This document shows positions 33,043 to 46,400 of a DNA stretch of 64,000 bases, piece by piece. The notes below the pieces were generated by a model. The model did not search any database. It was not told the origin of the DNA and saw nothing but the letters and a program-made list of their open reading frames with translations. Origin of the DNA: Adiantum capillus-veneris (Eukaryota; Streptophyta; Polypodiopsida; Polypodiales; Pteridaceae); assembly GCA_014529385.2 (NCBI GenBank), contig CM043953.1:107576549-107640548 (forward strand). The letters are read 5' to 3'. Made by a program: the position numbers and the translations under genes. Every line of letters begins with the position of its first letter. The stretch's first letter is position 1.

Positions 33043-33301
33043 TTTTAGTGTGTGAGAGTGTTCCATTGGTGTTAGGGTTAGTGTAAATTCCTTGTTTGTT
33101 TGTGGGTTGCTCTAACGATTCTCCTCTTTTGCGTCCTAGTTCGCTCTTAAACTAGGTGGTGCCCCTTGTGTAGTTGGGATTTGGCTGTGGGTTTGTTGTT
33201 TTGGTTTGTGTTGTGTTGTGCCCCAGCCCCATTGAGCAGCACGGGAGCCTTGAAGGGTGTCTAGAGGTTGCTCTTCTTGTTGCCCGCCCCGGACCGCTTC
33301 A
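30583..33301 (+). repeat. Gypsy 1 3' LTR (2719 bp)
   Basis: Matches the 5' LTR almost completely and ends with the same GACCGCTTCA. It is 274 bp longer because of the block at 32958-33231, which contains a long TC run. Confidence 0.95.
32958..33231. repeat. 274-bp block present only in the 3' LTR, with (TC)n
   Basis: Sits between CGAGCACCA and TTGAGCAGC, which are contiguous in the 5' LTR. Begins with about 82 bases of TC and then a GT-rich 190-bp segment; both junctions carry CCA. It is either an insertion here or a deletion between CCA repeats in the 5' LTR. Confidence 0.85.
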
Positions 33302-33698
33302 ATAGTAAAAGGTTGTTGATCGCTGATGAAAGACGCACCAGACCCATTTAGCAATGACTCACAAAATATGGACGCCCATATGTGAAAAGGCCGACAAGCC
33401 CTGGATAAGGTTGTAAACTAAGGTTGTCAAGGAATTCTGAATGTGCAAGCTTTGGTCTAGCTTCACCTCTTCTTATCTGTCAATGAGAGAGAGAGAGAGA
33501 GAGAGCAATCGAGCATCGACGAGCACGATGACATAGAGAAGGACGAGCATCTACGTGGTGGCTTCTTCTTCTCTGTGCGCACACGAAGTCCCTCAGTAGT
33601 AGCATTGTAGGAGGTAAGTGACACACCGCCCTGTAGATGTAGAGCTTGTTTGCATCTATCTAGGCACACGGTGTATAGCAAGTCCCTAGAAGTAGACA
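33302..33698 (+). repeat. Gypsy 2 5' LTR, right piece
   Basis: Begins with ATAG after gypsy 1 and ends AGTAGACA, four bases before a primer-binding site. It contains a short GA run (33484-33505). No gene; minus-strand frames are shadows. Confidence 0.55.
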
Positions 33699-33702
33699 TT
33701 TT

Positions 33703-33720
33703 TGGCACAGTTGCCGGGGA
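33703..33720 (+). promoter_or_regulatory. Gypsy 2 primer-binding site (Asp-tRNA type)
   Basis: TGGCACAGTTGCCGGGGA differs at two of 18 positions from TGGCGCCGTTGCCGGGGA, the Asp-tRNA-type site used by Athila and other plant gypsy elements. Confidence 0.75.
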
Positions 33721-33806
33721 GTTGCTCTGCGCCAAGCTCCGTCTGTAGCTTGCATCCTACATTCTTGAGGTTAATATTTCCTTTTATTTACAGAGAAAGG
33801 TTGGGA

Positions 33807-34742
<936 letters not shown>

Positions 34743-37700
34743 GTGATAGAGTCCGATCCATTAGAGAGTGCCTCAAATTGCACGGGAACCCATTATCCAC
34801 CCACGTTAGGTTCCAGGCCTTCATCTGGAACCCAAGGTAATGCATCTCAAGACCCTCATATCGCATCTAGTGGCTCTTCCTCTGACTACGCCATCATGGA
34901 GGGATATCCTACACAAAACACTGAAATGTCAAGTCAAGACATGCATGCCTTTGCCCCAAGGCACGGGTCTAGCGTGTTTAGCCGCTTAAAAGAGACCTTT
35001 AGTCAAGCCACCCGCCGTTCGGAGCCCACAACTAGTGAAGTGAACGAGGAAAATGGGGAGGTAGATTTGCCTTTCACTTCTCATGTAGACCATGTACTCC
35101 CCAAGGGTGCCCATGTTGACATCCTACCTACTCCATTCATTAAAGACCCTATTGAGCCATCACCCCCTAAGTTTCTACTACCCGATGGTATGAGTCTTGC
35201 CAAAGTGCAAGAGATCGAGTGATATATGCAAGCAACAAGGGAGAGGGAAATTGAGATCCTATGAATGCTAGAACAAAGGCAAGCCATGAAAGTAAAGACC
35301 CCTATGACAACAACCATGCTAGTCGAGCAACCGAGTGCTCCCAAGATAGTAGTCACGGAGGGTCAGGTATTGGGGAGCCATAATGCTTCCACTTCAAGGG
35401 GAACCTCTAACACACCACGCTTAGAGGGGATATTTCTCACAGAAAATTGGGAGTATGAACTACAAACTGAGATGTTGACTGACCTGTACACATGCTGCAC
35501 ATACCATGTGGGGTGGTTAGAGGTGATACAATCCACGTTTGGGGCCACAAGTTTAGAGGAGCTCAACGGATGAATCACATCCATGGTGACGTTCAATTAG
35601 GGAGGCAAGACCAGGGAATTAACATTCCTTTGATGGGTCCTATGAGATTCTTGGATACGGGAAAGGCCAAACAACCAACCCTACCACAAATGGAGACTCC
35701 CTCAGTGAGTCCCATTGATCATTCATATGTTGTTTTGCATGGATTCTCGATACCAGCTGAACCCACAAGCAATAGTTTCACATTCCCAAGTTTAGCTCAT
35801 TTTCCCTCAAAGAATCTACGGTTGCTATGCATGTCCCACCCAAAAGTACACCTTGGGCCTCATTCATGAGTAAATCACCGCTACATAGTAGCACAATGCC
35901 CACAACAATGCCTACAAGTGTACATCAATCATATGTACATATGGGCCCTCATACTTATGTAGCTCCGAAACCCCCGATTGTTTTGACAGCCTACACTCCA
36001 CAACCACCCTTTCCGAGTACTCATTCTAGTGGAGCCATACCAGCTAGTATAAACATGTCATATCCTATGTCTGCTATGCCTAGGGCCACACATATGAACT
36101 TTGGGCCACCACATGGCACAACATCGTACCCATCTTGGGACTCAAAGATCATCTGTATGCCTAACCCAATGCCAAACCCCATTCCACATGCAGTCTCGAG
36201 AGCACATGTCCCCACTATACCTACTCATTTGGGTGACTTGGCAACATTTTCTCAAGCTATCGATCAATCTAATGCTAAAAATATACGTAACACACCTAGT
36301 AGGGAGCATAGAAGTAAGGCATTATAAGTGGCCAAGCTCACACAAAAATACAATGGAGATGAGGTATTTGAGCACGTGTGTGATCCCCTGGAAGAGAGTA
36401 ATGAACTACATAAATGCAAAGCCTTGATCTTGAGTCTAAGTGGGAAGGTAGGGGATTGGTATAGGACCTTAAGGATGGAAAAGGAAACGATTTACCCTAC
36501 TCTTTGAATATTGTTCCTAAAGGAGTATATACGAGAGGGAGTGCTTTGGGGTGTAGCATCTCAACTTCAGAAAGCCCAACGCGAGGAAGGGGATTCAGTG
36601 AGAGACTTTATTAGTCACTTGAAGCATTTGAATTCTTGTTGTAATCCAAAGGAGCACTTCAATAATAACCAATTGCTCAATAGATTCATTAGGGTAATAC
36701 GACATGAGGATATCTATAATGGCCTAGTCATTGGAGGTATCACCACTTGGGAAGCACTCACCACCAATGAAATCTAGTTGGAGGACACTTTAATGATTCA
36801 AGGAGAAAGAGTGTCTGTTGAGCCTAAATCTACTAGCTCGCAAGCATCGGGGCATGAGCCAATGACCATAAAGCCTATTGTTAAAGAGCCAAAGATATCT
36901 GAGATGACTTCAACATATCTCACCAAGGCTATTCAAGAAAGTCTTAGAGATAATCATGCCTCTCAAAACAATCATATGTATCCAAGAAGGGAACAACAAT
37001 GGTGCTCAGTTTTCTTTGGTCCACATAGCACTAGTGAATGCCCTACATTTAGAGTAAAATTCAACGGAATTGAAATGCATGTGGTAGGGACGGTCACCAA
37101 GCTAAGGATTGTATAATGTTCAAACATATGATGGAAAATAGACCACCCTTGGCCTGGATGGATTCACCTCAACTTCCTGTATCGATGCCTACCCCACCTG
37201 TTGAACATCTATTGCAACACATGGTTCCTAGAGCCCCAGATATTGCTCAAGCTACACCGCTACCACCTCCAGTGCTAGGACCGCAGCCCCCACATCCAAG
37301 AGTCACCCCTGCGAATCATATGGGTTGCGAGCCACAATACTACATGGAGGACTACTGGGGACAAGTCAAGCCTTTTTATCAAGTGGTTGTTCTTGCAGCA
37401 AGAGGTCAAAATATCAATCTCATTGCCAAGATACCACCTCTTTAATGTTATGAGTGTGGGGGTCCACATCATGTAGCTAAGTGTCCTATTAGACTACAAA
37501 AGAATGCAACACTAGTGCATACCAGTCAAGGGAGCACATCTCCAATGCCAATACTCATGTGTAATCAATGTGGCATAGATCATTTGATTGCCCAATTTCC
37601 TAATAATCCAAATGCACCAAGGATCACACCATTGAACTTAATTGAGATTATTGAGGCGCCATCACAAAGTACACCGAGGGTACCAGTAAATGTACTCACA

Positions 37701-38327
37701 CAATCGATGCTCCAAAACCAAAATTATATTCTTGAAGAAAGAGACATGGCATCAATCGCCCAATCCAAGAAGAAGAAGAAAACACGAAGGAAGAGATCAC
37801 AAAGGGTAACAAAGTCAAACCCCATTTCAAAGACTAATATAGGGACTGGTGATGACCTCGTGTATATAAACAACGCTGAAAATGATTCAGATTTAGGTGA
37901 GACCATGGAAACTAAAACGACCATTAGAAAAGAAAAAAACAAGGAGGATCATGACGAGCCACAATGGACACAACCCATGGACTATAGGAAGAAGACTGGA
38001 ACTTACCCAAACCCTATAGAGGAGATCAAGGGAGTCAAGCAATTAAGGAGTTTGGTAGATGAGACCCAAAGGGAGCTAGAACCAACACCTAGGAAGATCC
38101 AAATTATAGACACAATATTTCCTACACAAAATCAACTTCGCAAAGACCATAGCCCACTAGCCATACCTAGTGTCATCCAAGAAGAAAGTGACTTTAAGTC
38201 ATTGGGAAGTGGACGTACTCCCTTCTTATTGGAGAGAATGTTTACAGAGGGATTACCTGACCCTATTGAAGAATGCAAATCCCATCTTTCCCATGTCAAG
38301 GGACTGAAGCTAAAAAAAAACCGTTAA
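34743..38327 (+). pseudogene. Gypsy 2 gag, broken
   Basis: A series of frames. The N-terminus is Ser/Thr/Pro-rich (34743-35222). A Pro/Met-rich stretch follows (35827-36327). The gag fold at 36328-36777 contains CDPLEESNELHKCKALILSL, GKVGDWYRTL and VRDFISHLKHLNSCCNP, split by TAG and TAA codons. A double zinc knuckle at about 37446-37605 reads CYECGGPHHVAKC and CNQCGIDHLIAQF, the second having lost its last Cys. A basic/acidic tail ends at 38327. At least three frame changes are visible, so no intact protein remains. Confidence 0.8.
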
Positions 38328-39800
38328 ATATTGCTAAATTGATGGATTTCATGGCTTTAGAAGTTAGAACCACCATCATGTTTAAGCTATATGGAGACCC
38401 CGAGCTATTCCTAGCTCTTTGAGCTTTTCTCAATGGCAAAATGAAGGTTGGGTTACACAATTTTCACTGATAGATAGGTCTAATGAAGTGCCAATAGAGG
38501 AGGAAACCTTAGATCCACAACCCAACTTGGATGAGAACTCTGTTGTTAAAATACATGTTAACAAGTTGGGATAGTACTTTCAAGGCGATGAATCCAATGC
38601 GACCCTACCAATCACTACCAAAGGATTAATGTGGTGAAGAGAATCCTTGATGGTGGTGCAAGGGTTAGCATTGTAACTAAAAATTATTGTGAATCTATGG
38701 GGAGACCTCACCTTGGGACTACAAAAATAGTGGTAAAGATGACCAATGGGACCATCGTTAAACCTATTGGGATGCTAGAAGATCTCAAGATCAAGGTCCT
38801 TGGACACAAGGTAAGGCACACCTTCATTATGATGGATTTTTCCAAGCACTTTATGTCATTTGATATGATCTTAGGACGTCCTTTCATGAGGGAAGCAAAA
38901 ATGGTGCATGACTGGTCTAAAAACCATGTAGACTTACAGTTCCAAGACTCTGTCATTCGAGTTGATCTTGTGACTGGTCAAGCACATCCTCTAGAAAACA
39001 GATTTATAATTGACCATCGATCTGAAACCACAATTCACTCGGTCCCATTGCAGTATTGTTACACGTGTAAAGAGGATACTGATGTTGGGGAAGATTCCCC
39101 TTATATGGATGTTCTACCTAGAATGGTTGAGTCTGACAACGTGGACTACGTCCACCTAGCGGCGACCATAGACATTTGGGGAAATAGAGGGACGACTTGG
39201 GTAACACCTGAGGGGGACGAAGTGCCACAACTCGTATCTTTAAATATGATAGGAGCAATGCATATTGCTTTTGATGACCTAGGAGATGAAGTCTTGATTG
39301 ACATTGGAACCAGTAGCGTCTCAGAAGACTATAGCCCACATGATTTGGAGTAGGAATCATCTATTGAAATTGACTCTAAGGACAAAGAATTTGAGTTAAA
39401 TATTGGTGCAAATGTGGGGACAAACCATTCAAGGCCCAGTGGTACCCTAGGTGACAATCTACCCTAGAGAGGAGAAGACACGAGTAGCGATTCATCTAGA
39501 CACTCTGCACTAGAGACCTGCCATAATAAAAAATTAGACAAGAGGAGTAATCAATATAAGAGGCGACGATATCGAGCAAATGTACGAGCTAGGATAAATG
39601 AAAATAAATCTACCGCAGAATGGCTCAATTATATAGGGGCATGTGATGCTCATCGAAAGTTGGTAGATAATTGGGGTGAATACCTTCAAAGCGTCATGTA
39701 GTGCAATCCACAAGCCTTGACATTGCACAATTAGAGGCCACACAAAAGCCAAAGTAGAGCCGTACTATAAGGAGATGCCAAAACCAAGAGTTAGCTCAAC
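38328..39800 (+). pseudogene. Gypsy 2 protease region
   Basis: The frame 38631-39353 carries VKRILDGGARVSIVTKNYC, an aspartic-protease active site of the D-G-G-A form also seen in gypsy 1, and closes with FDMILGRPFM. An acidic linker follows. From 39360 to 39800 only short fragments remain, among them an Arg-rich piece RRRYRANVRARINENKS. Confidence 0.8.
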
Positions 39801-41102
39801 AACTAAGGGAAGTGGAAGCAAAATCACAATCCACAACATAACAAGATCCCACGGACTTACACCCTGCACCTGATCATTTCAAATCCTACACCATGAAGGA
39901 GCGTAAAGTTGTGTATACAAAGGCCCAAAGAACACCTACTAATGGAAGTAATGGAGTCTATGATGGTCCGGTGATAGTTAAAGAAATAGAGTTAGCGGAC
40001 CCAGGCAAGGACTCCAAAATGTTTTCATTGCCCAAGACCTAACAGAGACTGAGGAATATGTACTTAAGGAGCTCCTCAAGGAATTCAAGGATATATTTTC
40101 TTGGACATATCATGACATGAAGGGTGTTCCATCTTTCATAGTGCAACATACAATTCCAATGATTAGCACTGCTAAACCAGTCCAACAAAGACCCTATCTA
40201 ATGAATCCTAAGTATGCAAAGATTATTCAGGAAGAACTCAAAAATCTTATCAAATATGGATTCATATACTCTATTGGACACTCAGAATGGTGTCTCCAAT
40301 AGTTATTGTGCCAAAAAAGAATGGGAAACTCAAAGTGTGCATGGATCTCAAGAAGGTTAATGGTGCCAATAGAAGAGACCATTACCCCTTGCCATATTCA
40401 GAAAATGTGCTTGAGAGAGTCGCTGAAAAGGAAGCATATAGATTTTTAGATAGGTACTCTGGTTACAATCAAATCACAATTGTGCTAGAGGACCAAGCTA
40501 AAACCGCTTTTATAATTGAATTCAGAGTGTTTGCATTTTGTGTTATGGCTTTTGGCTTAACTAATGTCCCTGCTACATTCCAAAGATTAATAAACACTGC
40601 TTTTAGGGAATATTTAAGGGAGTTTTGCAAAGATTTTTTAGATGATCTTTGTGTTTGTTATTCGTGGAAAGAACATCTATCATATTTACAAAAAGTGTTT
40701 GAAAGGTGCAGATTGTATCGTATCTCATTGAACCCTTTCAAATGCCAATTTTGGGCTAAGCATGGAGTCATTTTAGGGCATATTGTGTCCAAGGAGGGGA
40801 TTTCCACATATGAAAGCAAAGTTAAATCCATTGTTAATTTACCACCACCTACAAATTATAAGGGAGTTCAAAGATTCATGGGGCATGTTGGTTATTATCG
40901 ATGGTTTATTTTAAACTTTGCTGAGATCGTTCGTCCATTGTACAAGCTTCTTATCGAGTTTGATTGGACCAAGGAGTGTGACCATGCCTATGAATTATTA
41001 AAAAGGACCCTAACAAGTGCTCCCATCCTGCAAGTGCTCAATTGGAATGTAATTTTCCATGTTTGATTCATCAAACTTTGCTATTGGTGTGTTTTAGCTC
41101 AA
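39801..41102 (+). pseudogene. Gypsy 2 reverse transcriptase, truncated into RNase H
   Basis: 40117-40302 gives the RT start (QEELKNLIKYGFIYSIGHSE) and, after a frame change, 40287-41066 gives the rest: MDLKKVNGANRRDHYPLPYS, FGLTNVPATFQR, the catalytic box FLDD, and the thumb region ending at LTSAPILQVLNW. The following RNase H start DSSNFAIGV lies in another frame and breaks off at 41102, where the element C LTR begins. Confidence 0.9.
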
Positions 41103-42016
41103 TGTTAGCAGCAAGCTACCTAGGATAACATTTTTTGGAGCTTTTATTGTAGAAACACTTATTATTCTAATAAATCGGGAATGTTGTAACTCCTACTTTC
41201 CAGATAAACGGTGTAATTGATGAGCCAGGGATACAAGCTTTCAGATTGTATCAACCTATCTTTAGTTAGAGCTCCTAGATTATTGGTTTTGACCAAACAA
41301 AATTTGGCTAAGGTATAAAAGCCAATTTTTGTAAGTATTTTGCAAGTTTTGGATAATAGAAACACAACGTGAGGTAACGGTGCTCACTCCTCTCCTTCTT
41401 GTACTTCTTACTCCCTTCCGGGTTGTCACATTATAGTGCCATCTGTTGCGTTGCAGCCGCGGGTAAGAGCTCTACACATTGACGTAAACATATCATGGTA
41501 ATCCGTAGCTTTTGGCATTGTCGAGCGACCCACGGCCTAATTTCATCATAAGTAGGAATTTAAGCTAGGAAATCACAAAGTAAGCATAGGCGGGGTTTTG
41601 GAGCATCATTGCTAAGTATTTAGATGCATTCTGGGTCGAAAAGACTAGGTCCAAAACTCACTGCTGTTAATAATCATGATTTTTGCACTTTACCTAAATT
41701 GAGATTTGAGATCGTAAGCATGTGTGCTTAGGTCTTATATACATGTCCTAGAAGTTTTGTAACATTTGGATGTCGTTTGATGTTGTAATGGTCATGATTT
41801 GTTTGTCAATTAGTGACTATCTTTTGGTGACTTTGGTCATTTGAGTGTAGCTTGAGTTAGATGCGAATTGTTTTTTTTTTTTTTAAGAGATTGACACCCT
41901 CTTGTAGCCTCTATGCACTAGTCGAGTCAGCTTCGTCCCATGGATTGACAATTATGTTCGTGGTTCTCGCTATGTCTGCAATAAGATAGGAGTGAGGTTA
42001 AGAAACCCGTCCCACA
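41103..42016 (+). repeat. Element C 5' LTR (914 bp)
   Basis: Begins TGTTAGCAGCAAGC and ends CCCGTCCCACA, two bases before the primer site. From 41310 it follows the element A 3' LTR closely, including the GGCTAAGGTATAAAA promoter-like site (about 41306) and CTTCCGGGTTGTCACATT (about 41414). Confidence 0.85.
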
Positions 42017-42018
42017 TT

Positions 42019-42036
42019 TGGCACCGCTGCCGAGGA
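42019..42036 (+). promoter_or_regulatory. Element C primer-binding site (Asp-tRNA type)
   Basis: TGGCACCGCTGCCGAGGA matches the plant Asp-tRNA-type site TGGCGCCGTTGCCGGGGA at 15 of 18 positions. Confidence 0.8.
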
Positions 42037-42549
42037 TCGAAGAGACCTTAACTAAGGAAAACACGAGTGTCTTGCGTAGTTGTCCTTTAACTTCCTCTAG
42101 GATCACCTAGAGTCAAAACTTTCTTTTTAAAACCGCATAGCTTAAAATTGGTGTCTTTTGCTATGTAGAGGTAGCTTGGAAGTAAGTATACTTGCTAAGT
42201 ACCTTTTACGATTATAGAATTGTAGGGTTAGATTAGGATTCTGAGAATGATTGATGGACAAAACAAGTCTTAAGATCAAGGCTCAAAAAACCATAAAAAA
42301 CAAGAAAACAAGTTTGTGGACACTTTCCACAACCTCATTGCAGCAGAACCTAAGAGTAGGGTAAGTAGAATCCAAGGTGGGATCTCAGAACATTGCTCTC
42401 TCCAGAAGAATCAATTGTGAGTTTTTTATGTGAAGTTGCATAATTTCATGTCTACGGCTTGAAACAGCACCAAAAGATTGTCAATCACTGAATCCGGCTG
42501 GAGATTATGCTTTAAAAGTTGTATGACCAGTGGGTAAGCTTAAGGATGC

Positions 42550-43620
42550 ATTTGAGGTAAATTTGCAAGAGTTCGCAAAAACTCAGATTATTTACTTTTT
42601 CTTGACATTTTAGGTCAAATTAAGTTTTGACTTGACTCAGAGGCTTAAAATAGATCATAAAAAGACTGTCCACTAAAAAAGTTGAAAAAAGTGTTCATTT
42701 TGGGCCAAAAGTAAATAATCATGATTATTTACTTTCAGCTCAAAAGTGATCAAGGTTGATACGAGAGACTCTATGCATGTGTACAAACATCTTTTGTAAA
42801 GGCCCATAGAATTTGGATCACCAAACTGACCAAAACCTTGATAAAAATTGAAATTTGTACTGATTGTCGAGAACTTAAGTGTGACTTGGGAAAATCTTGT
42901 TCAAACTTAGTGGAACTTGACTCAGAGGTTTATATTGAAGTATTAAACATGTGTACATGCTCGTTGACCGAAAAGATGCAAAAATTTGCCATAAGTAAAT
43001 AATCGTAATTATTTAATTTTTTTCCATTTTCTCAACTTTTTTGACCAACCCAGCATACCACTAGTTTTAGTATGTTATATTAAGCCCACAAATCAAATTT
43101 GGTAGGACTTGGATCATTAAGGTGAAAATTGTGGCCAAATTTGTAAAGTCAATCTGCAGACACAAAAATGTTGACCAATTGAACAGGGACGATCCAAACT
43201 TGATGAAACTTGGCTAGGGGGCTTAAGTTGAGCTGCTTAACCATTCTATATCAACATTGTGGCAAAAAGTTGCACAAAAATGCCAGAAGTAAATAATCGC
43301 GATTATTTACATCTGCTACAAAATTGGACATTTTTGCACATTTGAGTATACCTCAAGGTCAAGCATATCAAGTAGACCACACAAATCAAATTTGGTGAAA
43401 TTTGGATCACAAAAGTAAGACTTAAGCCAGATTCTCAAAAACTGAGTCTGCTGACGCGAAACTTGATAACTTGGACAAATTTTGTTCAGACTCAGTGAAA
43501 CTTGTCCAGGGACCATAACAAGTTGAATACCTGGCAAAACAAGCCTAAAAATTGCAAAAAACTGAGAAAAGTAAATAATCACGATTATTTACTTCTGAGA
43601 CACAGAGGCAAATTTTTGGA
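42550..43620. repeat. Leader array: ~285-bp repeats each ending in a palindrome
   Basis: Palindromes with arms AGTAAATAATC and GATTATTTACT occur at 42710-42733 (perfect), 42994-43017 (imperfect), 43289-43310 (perfect) and 43570-43593 (arms perfect). A half site (GATTATTTAC) lies near 42586. Spacing is 284, 294 and 282 bp. Preceding sequence is also repeated loosely (for example AGTGGAACTTGACTCAGAGG against AGTGAAACTTGTCCAGGGAC), so these are diverged tandem units. They lie in the untranslated leader, between the primer site and the first ORF. Confidence 0.9.
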
Positions 43621-44004
43621 CTTTTAAGCTTGTACAGTGTTAGAACAACATAATACAAGGCCACCAGACAATTTTGGGTTAATCAGATCCAAATTAGTAC
43701 ATGTTCACTCAATTTCCAGGTTGTAGATTAGTCCTTTGGCTTTTTGCAAAAGTAGAATCTGAAAGTCTCAATTGTTGACTCACTTAGCTCAAATTGAAGT
43801 GATATACATAGACCAATAACAATATTTAGCAAAAAAATGTACAGTCTTTGTGAAAAAATAGCTAACTTGATTAAAATTGATACAGGAATCAGGTTGCAGA
43901 CAAGGAATTGAAAGCTTCCAGGAGTTGCACTCGAGTCAAGTGGAAGAAACCGATAACAAGTCAATCTGACGGTAAGTACTCTATCCAAAGCTTCACAAGT
44001 CTAT

Positions 44005-44586
44005 ATGAACCTTAGATCTGGTCGTATACTAGCAAACCAACGCATATTTGGAGAGACCACCAGTAGAGTATCCATCAAAGAGAGTGTGAATCAAGGCGAT
44101 CACTTAGACACTATCTTTGAAGAAGTCTCAGACACTTTTTCAGAATCAACATCTGAAATGTCTTCCTATTCGACTCAGTCAGGAACCGGAACGAGAGTGC
44201 AATATAAGCACATACTCGCATTTTATAAGATGAATGACCATGGAGCTCAGGTTTACCTGGATCCTAATGAAAAGTATTCTATTCGCATTGATGACCATGA
44301 CATAGATTTTGAAGAGGAAAGAAGGGCAAATAACCAAGGAAAAATGTATATGGATAGAAACGGGACTCAGTATTTAAAAGTTGGAAACCCTGATGTGATA
44401 GACAAATGGGGATTAGAGGTGAATACACTCATTTTGGATAGGGGCAACAAAAGAAGGACCACCGATTTTAGTATTTGAGGGATACGATCAAGTTGATTTG
44501 AAGCCTTTGAAACGGCTTAGCACGGATAATCCTAGGATGGGAGTCTATTGTTGGGAGGATAGAAACGTCAAAGACCATATTAGGTA
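44005..44586 (+). pseudogene. Element C first ORF (gag-like, modular)
   Basis: Open from ATG 44005 (MNLRSGRILANQRIFGETTS) to TGA 44476. An LRSGR start is common in plant LTR-element gag proteins. The middle has modules of the element A type: AQVYLDPNEKYSIRIDDHD and GKMYMDRNGTQYLKVGNPD. A frame change near 44440 continues the protein as KEGPPILVFEGYDQVDLKPL and on to TAA near 44584. There is no zinc knuckle and no enzyme motif. It is cut short by the end of the element, so its full extent is unknown. Confidence 0.6.
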
Positions 44587-44590
44587 AAGT

Positions 44591-44900
44591 GGGAAAATCC
44601 CAATTCCCAGTTTGGACAACTTTCAATATATCATGTACAAAATATAGAGATTTTGTCAAAAATTTGAGTTTTCTTAAGGTCTCATTCCACTTTATGCACA
44701 TACAATACACAATGAAAACAACTAAAATACCATGGTTTCAATCAATTGGTTTATTAGGAGACAAGTATATTGCATCCATTATCGTTGTCTATGTTCTACT
44801 GTCCTACCTACAACTTATCTCAACATGGAGAGCTTGGTTTCTAGGTCCACCACTTGTCCAAGTTAATGTAAAAGTGACTCAAGGTTCACAACTTGTGAAA
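44591..44900. other. Junction sequence without a gene
   Basis: AT-rich sequence between element C and the satellite array. It includes one minus-orientation satellite word, GGTCCACCACTTGTCCAAG, at about 44850. Confidence 0.4.
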
Positions 44901-46400
44901 GCAAGGATCGATTGAGGAATACAATCCACTTGGCTATTTTTCCTTAATTTATTGCATGTGACATTCAAGCAAGGTCCACTTCTAATCTAGAACTTCTTAA
45001 CTTGAGGCATGGGGCATACATAAAATATGTAGCATATGCTCTATTGCCTCATAGGAAGGTTGGTTTCAAGGTGCACTTATCCAGGCTAGCCTATCTTGGA
45101 GAAATGATGGAGCTTTGTTTCAATGGAGACTAGCTTGGACAAGTGGTGACCTTGGAACAAAACCCCCATGTAAAACATATCATGGGTATTCCAAGTGATT
45201 AGAAAGATTACCATTTAAGATATAATCTTATAGGTTGGACAACTAGATCCTAGCTTGGAGAAATGGTGAACCTTTGATTCTCTCCATGTTTCAATGGAGC
45301 CTATCTTGGAGAAATGGTGGAGCTTGCTTCTGTCCATTTTTCAATGGAGCCTAGCTTGGACAATTGGTGGACCTTTGCTTCTCTCTATGTTTCAATAGAG
45401 TTAGCTTAGACACGTGGTGGATCTTCAAACTAAACCAACTACTATCAATGTTTCCTAGCTTGGACAAGTGGTGGAGTGTTTCTCCTCTCCATGTTTCAAT
45501 GGAGCTTAGCTTGGACAAGTGTTGGACCTTAATTCAAAAACCCCATGTACAACATAGCATGGATTTTCTAGATTTCAATGGAGTCTAGCTTTAACAAATG
45601 GTGGAGCTTGCCTTCATCCATGTTTCAATGAAACTAGCTAGGACAAGTGGTGGACCTTGTAACAAACCCCCCCATGTACAACATATCATTAGTTTTCTAA
45701 GTGATGGGAAGGAATACCATTCAAGATATAAACTTATAGCTTGAATAAGTAGTTGACCTTAAAACCAAATTCATCATAATACAATGAAATACAGGTCAGC
45801 CAATTCCTAAATCTTGAGACCAAACCTCCCATGCTATTAGAGATAATATATTGGATAAGTGGTGGACCTTCTATTATTTTCACATTCCTAGTTTAGACAA
45901 CCGGTACACTTTGTAGCTATAAAGTTTGGACGAGTGGTGGAGCCCTTTTTCTATCCATGTTTTAATGGATCCTAGCTTAGACAAGTGGTGGACCTTGGAA
46001 AAAAGCTTCCATGTACAACATATATGAGGTTTTCCATGTTTTAATGGAACCTATCTTGGACAAATGGTGAAGTTTGCTTCTCTCCATGTTGATTTTGGAA
46101 CTACCTTAGACAAGTGGTGGAGCTTTGCTTTTCTACTCTTCATAATACAATGAAGTATAGGCTGGTTACATGGTGAATCTTAACGCCAAACCTCCCATTT
46201 TACTAGAGATGATAGGTTGGACAAGTGGATCAACCTTCTATCATTTCTCCATGACTATATTAGACAATTAGTAGACCTAGCATCTCTCTATGTTGTCTAG
46301 AGATGAGCTTGGACAATTGATGGACCCTGCTTCTCTCTTCCCTTGGTTTACTAGTTTGAAGACCCAGTATATATACTTTCTTAGATCTAGCTTGAACAAG
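44901..46400 (+). repeat. Satellite-like array, plus orientation (block 1)
   Basis: Many diverged copies of CTTGGACAAGTGGTGGACCT with the companion word CTCCATGTTTCAATGGAGCC, spaced irregularly (about 40-150 bp). Short sentences such as CCCCATGTACAACATATCAT recur at longer intervals, suggesting a higher-order unit of a few hundred bases. No gene. It lies just 3' (minus strand) of the FCP1-like exon. Confidence 0.9.

Larger units (their letters stand above)
22226..33301 (+). mobile_element. Gypsy 1: nearly complete Ty3/gypsy element with dual RNase H
   Basis: An 11.08-kb element with LTRs at 22226-24670 and 30583-33301, primer site, two small leader ORFs, gag, a 1208-codon pol frame, polypurine tract and 3' LTR. 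The LTRs differ by only a handful of substitutions and 1-bp indels plus one 274-bp block, so insertion was recent. ATAG precedes the 5' LTR and follows the 3' LTR, a 4-bp (possibly 5-bp) target duplication. The second RNase H between the first one and the integrase is known from part of the plant Tat lineage of Ty3/gypsy, where this element probably belongs. Two in-frame TAG codons and one frameshift probably make this copy inactive. Confidence 0.93.
41103..44590 (+). mobile_element. Element C: 5' part of an element A-type LTR retroelement
   Basis: 914-bp 5' LTR, Asp-tRNA-type primer site, a 2-kb leader with a palindrome array, and one gag-like frame starting MNLRSGRIL. The LTR is homologous to that of element A. 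It inserted into the RNase H of gypsy 2 (flank CTCAA before the LTR) and is itself cut off near 44590, where satellite sequence begins; no 3' LTR is present. Confidence 0.8.
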
